From: SpSt-333 sp964371615
GTDB taxonomy: Bacteria > Bacteroidota > Ignavibacteria > UBA10030 > UBA8401
Length of the DNA: 64,000 nucleotides
Reading direction: 5' to 3'
NCBI GenBank assembly: GCA_964371615.1
Contig: CAYJMS010000003.1
Coordinates: forward strand, 558,001 to 622,000
The first letter of the stretch is position 1. The number at the start of each line of letters is the position of its first letter. Below the pieces are notes generated by a model. The model was not told where the DNA came from. It worked only from the letters and a program-made list of their open reading frames with translations, and made no database searches. This document shows positions 61,168 through 64,000 of the stretch, piece after piece. The translations under genes and the position numbers were made by a program.

Positions 61168-61842
61168 TCACGCCGGTGTCGTTACACCGATGTGCCTCCG
61201 GTGATTCCGTTCGATTATTTTCTTTACCAGCGAGACGATTGTCGTTGCGATGATTGCGCCGGAGAGTGCAAGAAACACATCCTTTTGCGCATCCCACATA
61301 TCCCCCTGCGTTCCAAGATACGCCGCTCCCTGAGCCGTGAAAAAGATGTCGGCCACCGCCCATTCGATCAATTCGTAAAATGCACTGATTGACAGAGTCA
61401 ATTCGATCGGCAGCAGCCAGGCTACCCATGAGGGATATTTGAGCCATTGCATAAAAATTTCGCGCAGCGGTGTGGCAAGAAGAAATCCGAAACCGAAATG
61501 GACGATGCGGTCATAATGATTGCGGGAGAGGCCGAAAAAATCTTTCAGCCAGTAACCGAACGGATTTTCCGCATAGGTGTATTGAGATCCGTACACATGC
61601 AGGCACAGATACAGGCCGATCAGCACGTAACTAAGATCGCTGAATTGATAATGCTTGTAGGATAGAAAAAGAAACGAAACAAACAGCACAGTCAGAATGT
61701 TTTCGAGTATCCAGTTCGCAAGATCGGTGGTTCCCGCCAGTGTGTTGATCCAAACAATCATGAAGAGTATGAACGTACCAAGCAGCCAACGATTGCGTAA
61801 AACGGGGATCCGTTCGGCTGAAACCGGCAGGGTGAATCTCAT
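61168..61842 (-). CDS. DUF2238 (YjdF-like) membrane protein
   Basis: 224 residues with about six hydrophobic segments. Family hallmarks: YLCLHVYGSQYTYAENPFG, RNHYDRIVHFGFGFLLATPLREIF, AFYELIEWAVADI and GTQGDMWDAQKDVFLALSGA. Inner-membrane protein of unknown function. Convergent with the DUF2892 gene. Confidence 0.92.
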   Translation of the reverse strand: MRFTLPVSAERIPVLRNRWLLGTFILFMIVWINTLAGTTDLANWILENILTVLFVSFLFLSYKHYQFSDLSYVLIGLYLCLHVYGSQYTYAENPFGYWLKDFFGLSRNHYDRIVHFGFGFLLATPLREIFMQWLKYPSWVAWLLPIELTLSISAFYELIEWAVADIFFTAQGAAYLGTQGDMWDAQKDVFLALSGAIIATTIVSLVKKIIERNHRRHIGVTTPA

Positions 61843-62060
61843 GGGCGCTCCTAATTATTGTGATGATCGATTGCGTAATGTAAATTTTGTTGAAGGGAGT
61901 GGCAAGGTGATTTTTACTAATAGTGAAATGATTTTTAGAGTAAAACAATGGTATTTTCGAATATTTTTGAAGATTCTTTTCTTTGCATTTCATCGGTTCT
62001 TGGTCTATCTTTGACTATTATATATCACAATTGGTGATTCGATCGGGGGGTTACGATCAC

Positions 62061-62081
62061 CTATTATAGTAACTATAATAG
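62061..62081. promoter_or_regulatory. Perfect dyad in front of a secreted-protein gene
   Basis: CTATTATAGT, one base, ACTATAATAG, 8 bases upstream of the ATG at 62090. Position suggests an operator or a hairpin in the leader rather than a terminator; no T-run follows. Confidence 0.65.
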
Positions 62082-62089
62082 GGTACCGG

Positions 62090-64000
62090 ATGACGAAACT
62101 TGCTACTCCTTTCATTATATCATTCCTGTTCTTGTTCTCTACCGCAGCGGCGGAATCGTCCGTCGTTATCAACGGACTGCCGTCGTCTCTTGCCGTAGGT
62201 GATACGGTTACTATTTATGCAACCGGGGGGATAGGACCGTACATATGGTCCACCGACCGGCCATCGGATGTCTCACTCACGCAATTAAATGATTCCACCG
62301 CGCGATTAGTTGTTCTTTCGGCGTATCCCAGCGTTACCATTTACGCTTCCGTTCCGCTACCCGATATCGGTCAGCAAACAATCTCCACGAACGATTTCAA
62401 GATTCGCATTCCGGATATCACATTTACCGACGGCGATACCGCAGTGATTCCAGTCTACTATACAGAACGATCTTCGGCATTGGAATTCTGGGCGGCGGAT
62501 GTTTTTCTGCCGTACGATACGACGCTCTTTGCGTTCATCGGCCATGAATCTGCCGGAACGTTGACCTCGGGAATGTCCATCTTTTCGAATCAGGTTGCCG
62601 ATACATTAAAATTCGGTATTGCGGCATCCTCGTCGATCGCAACGGCGCAGGACGCCGTCTTCATCTATTTGAAATTTGTTTCGAAGGATACGGTGATTAC
62701 CCAATCCTCAGCGCCGCTTCATTTCGCAAAATTTTTGGTCAACGAAGAATTTACCGGTGCATTCATCGACGGCATATTGACCGTCGATCCGATCCCTAAT
62801 TATCCCCCGGTCTTCATTGCTGCCGCGGAGGACGACACCATCGACGAGAATAGTGTCTACGATTTCACCTTTGCCGCTACGGATTCAAATGGACACAGTG
62901 TTACCTATTCTTTATCGTCGAATCCGGCCGGTCCGAAAGCCTCGATCAACGGAACATCAGGACAATTTACATTCACGACGGATTATGAATCTGCCGGTAC
63001 ATATCTGTTCGAAGTAACCGCCGATGACGAAAACGGCGGACTCACGCCGCATCAGTTCGCCATCGTCGTGAATAATGTCAACCGGCCGCCGTCGTTCACG
63101 TCGACACCTCCGGATACCGTTTTCGTCAACGAAAACGTCTATTACTCTTTCGGTTTCACCGCAGAAGACCCCGACATTGACGATCTGACATTTTCATTTT
63201 CCGACACGACGACGGGGATGACGATCAATTCTCTGACAGGATTTTTCGAATGGACTCCCGACTATTCACAATCGGGAATTTATAAACCGACTATCACTGT
63301 TGCGGATACTGGCGGCGGTATGGATGTCGACACGCTCACCATTGTTGTGCAGAATGTCAATCGCAATCCGGAATTTCCGGCACTGCCGGATACCTTCTAT
63401 GTACAAGAAGGTGAATTGTTTTCCGTCGGCTTGAACGCAACAGATCCCGACGGCGATTCGATCCGTTATGAATCGAGCGGTGCCCCAGCCGGTATGTCGG
63501 TTGATTCCCTCACTGGCATTGTGAGCTGGACTCCGTCGTACGACGGCGATGGTTATACTACGTTTGTGACGTTTATAGTATGGGATTCACTTGACGCAAA
63601 CTCAACCATCTCCCCCTATTTTACGGTGGTCGACTCCAATCGTGCTCCGGTCTTTACTTCTGTGCCGAACGATACGATCATTCTTGAAGGAACAGAATAT
63701 CTCTTCACATTGACTGCCGCCGATGACGACGCAGATTCTCTCCGTTATTTTATACAGTCCGGCCAGCCGCCGCTGTTGCTGCTGGATTCGCTTACCGGAG
63801 AAATCAACTGGATACCGGGAAGCAATCAGCATGGCGAATATTCCATAACATTTGTAGTGACCGATCATAAACCGTACGGTACGGCAGTCGATTCGTTTAC
63901 CATTACCGTGCAGAATGTAAATCTCGTTCCGGAATTTTCGACGCCGTTGCCCGACACGATCTACAGCATGGAGAATGTTCCGTTGATGTTTGATCTCGAT
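62090..64000 (+). CDS. Secreted protein with cohesin-like and repeated Ig/cadherin-like domains (runs off the window)
   Basis: 637 codons read by hand, no stop before 64000. Signal MTKLATPFIISFLFLFSTAAA. After an Ig-like N-terminal part, about residues 90-225 form a cohesin-like domain (IPVYYTERSSALEFWAADVFLPYD ... FIYLKFVSKDTVITQ), followed by at least five cadherin/He_PIG-type repeats of about 90 residues, each with a DPDGDS/DPDIDD-type motif and a G-x-x-x-W-T-P strand (SLTGFFEWTPDYSQSG, SLTGIVSWTPSYDGDG, SLTGEINWIPGSNQHG) and ending FTITVQNVNLVPEF. A T9SS sorting domain is expected beyond the window edge (inference). Confidence 0.9.
   Translation, partial: MTKLATPFIISFLFLFSTAAAESSVVINGLPSSLAVGDTVTIYATGGIGPYIWSTDRPSDVSLTQLNDSTARLVVLSAYPSVTIYASVPLPDIGQQTISTNDFKIRIPDITFTDGDTAVIPVYYTERSSALEFWAADVFLPYDTTLFAFIGHESAGTLTSGMSIFSNQVADTLKFGIAASSSIATAQDAVFIYLKFVSKDTVITQSSAPLHFAKFLVNEEFTGAFIDGILTVDPIPNYPPVFIAAAEDDTIDENSVYDFTFAATDSNGHSVTYSLSSNPAGPKASINGTSGQFTFTTDYESAGTYLFEVTADDENGGLTPHQFAIVVNNVNRPPSFTSTPPDTVFVNENVYYSFGFTAEDPDIDDLTFSFSDTTTGMTINSLTGFFEWTPDYSQSGIYKPTITVADTGGGMDVDTLTIVVQNVNRNPEFPALPDTFYVQEGELFSVGLNATDPDGDSIRYESSGAPAGMSVDSLTGIVSWTPSYDGDGYTTFVTFIVWDSLDANSTISPYFTVVDSNRAPVFTSVPNDTIILEGTEYLFTLTAADDDADSLRYFIQSGQPPLLLLDSLTGEINWIPGSNQHGEYSITFVVTDHKPYGTAVDSFTITVQNVNLVPEFSTPLPDTIYSMENVPLMFDLD

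Overview
The window reads as a chromosomal segment of a FCB-group bacterium (Bacteroidota/Ignavibacteriota side). Five long secreted proteins are encoded, and four of them end in the type IX secretion sorting domain in the YPNPFNPSTTI style typical of Ignavibacteria-like genomes. Start sites, gene families and roughly 50% GC core genes agree with this. The lineage is an inference from protein style; no rRNA is present.

Layout. 1-2451 is an AT-rich minus-strand cassette: D12-class adenine methyltransferase, ParB-like protein, and an unknown protein cut by the window edge. 3041-11267 is ordinary core genome (ABC-F ATPase, EamA permease, dgt, D-threonine-aldolase-like enzyme, rlmD, a free-standing AraC-type HTH) separated by repeat-rich spacers. 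11806-15395 is a second AT-rich island holding what looks like a small secreted-peptide system: thioredoxin-like protein, membrane-anchored C39 peptidase, a 91-residue precursor with both a Sec signal and a double-glycine leader, a secreted unknown, a Yip1-like membrane protein and a MauE-like redox membrane protein. 15461-23328 holds a duplicated lipoprotein/membrane-protein block and a giant beta-helix T9SS cargo; clpC follows.

26274-27530 is a strongly promoted tRNA-Asn locus turned into a mosaic: one intact tRNA-Asn, two small GIY-YIG nuclease genes, and five degenerate tRNA copies whose loops are filled with different short palindromes; a further scar lies at about 29630-29690. Then come ftcD, an SDR/DUF2867 gene with a coupled 41-codon ORF and DUF2177, gltB, katG, a serine hydrolase and a DUF1846 protein.

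44381-57722 looks like one phosphate-acquisition locus with its own control. A minus-strand triad (membrane-anchored PhnD-like binding protein, histidine kinase, sigma-54 activator with GAFTGA) diverges from a plus-strand run: two CYTH/TTM-type proteins, SLC13 anion symporter, DUF47 PhoU-like protein, PiT phosphate transporter, OprP-type porin, two lamin-tail-domain proteins and an SdiA-regulated-type lipoprotein. A sigma-54 promoter candidate and an upstream dyad sit between them. The window ends with an NlpC/P60 T9SS protein, small membrane proteins and the start of a long Ig/cadherin-like repeat protein.

The two best candidates for undescribed biology are the Sec-plus-double-glycine peptide island and the tRNA-Asn/GIY-YIG/palindrome mosaic; the PhnD-kinase-sigma-54 phosphate locus is third.
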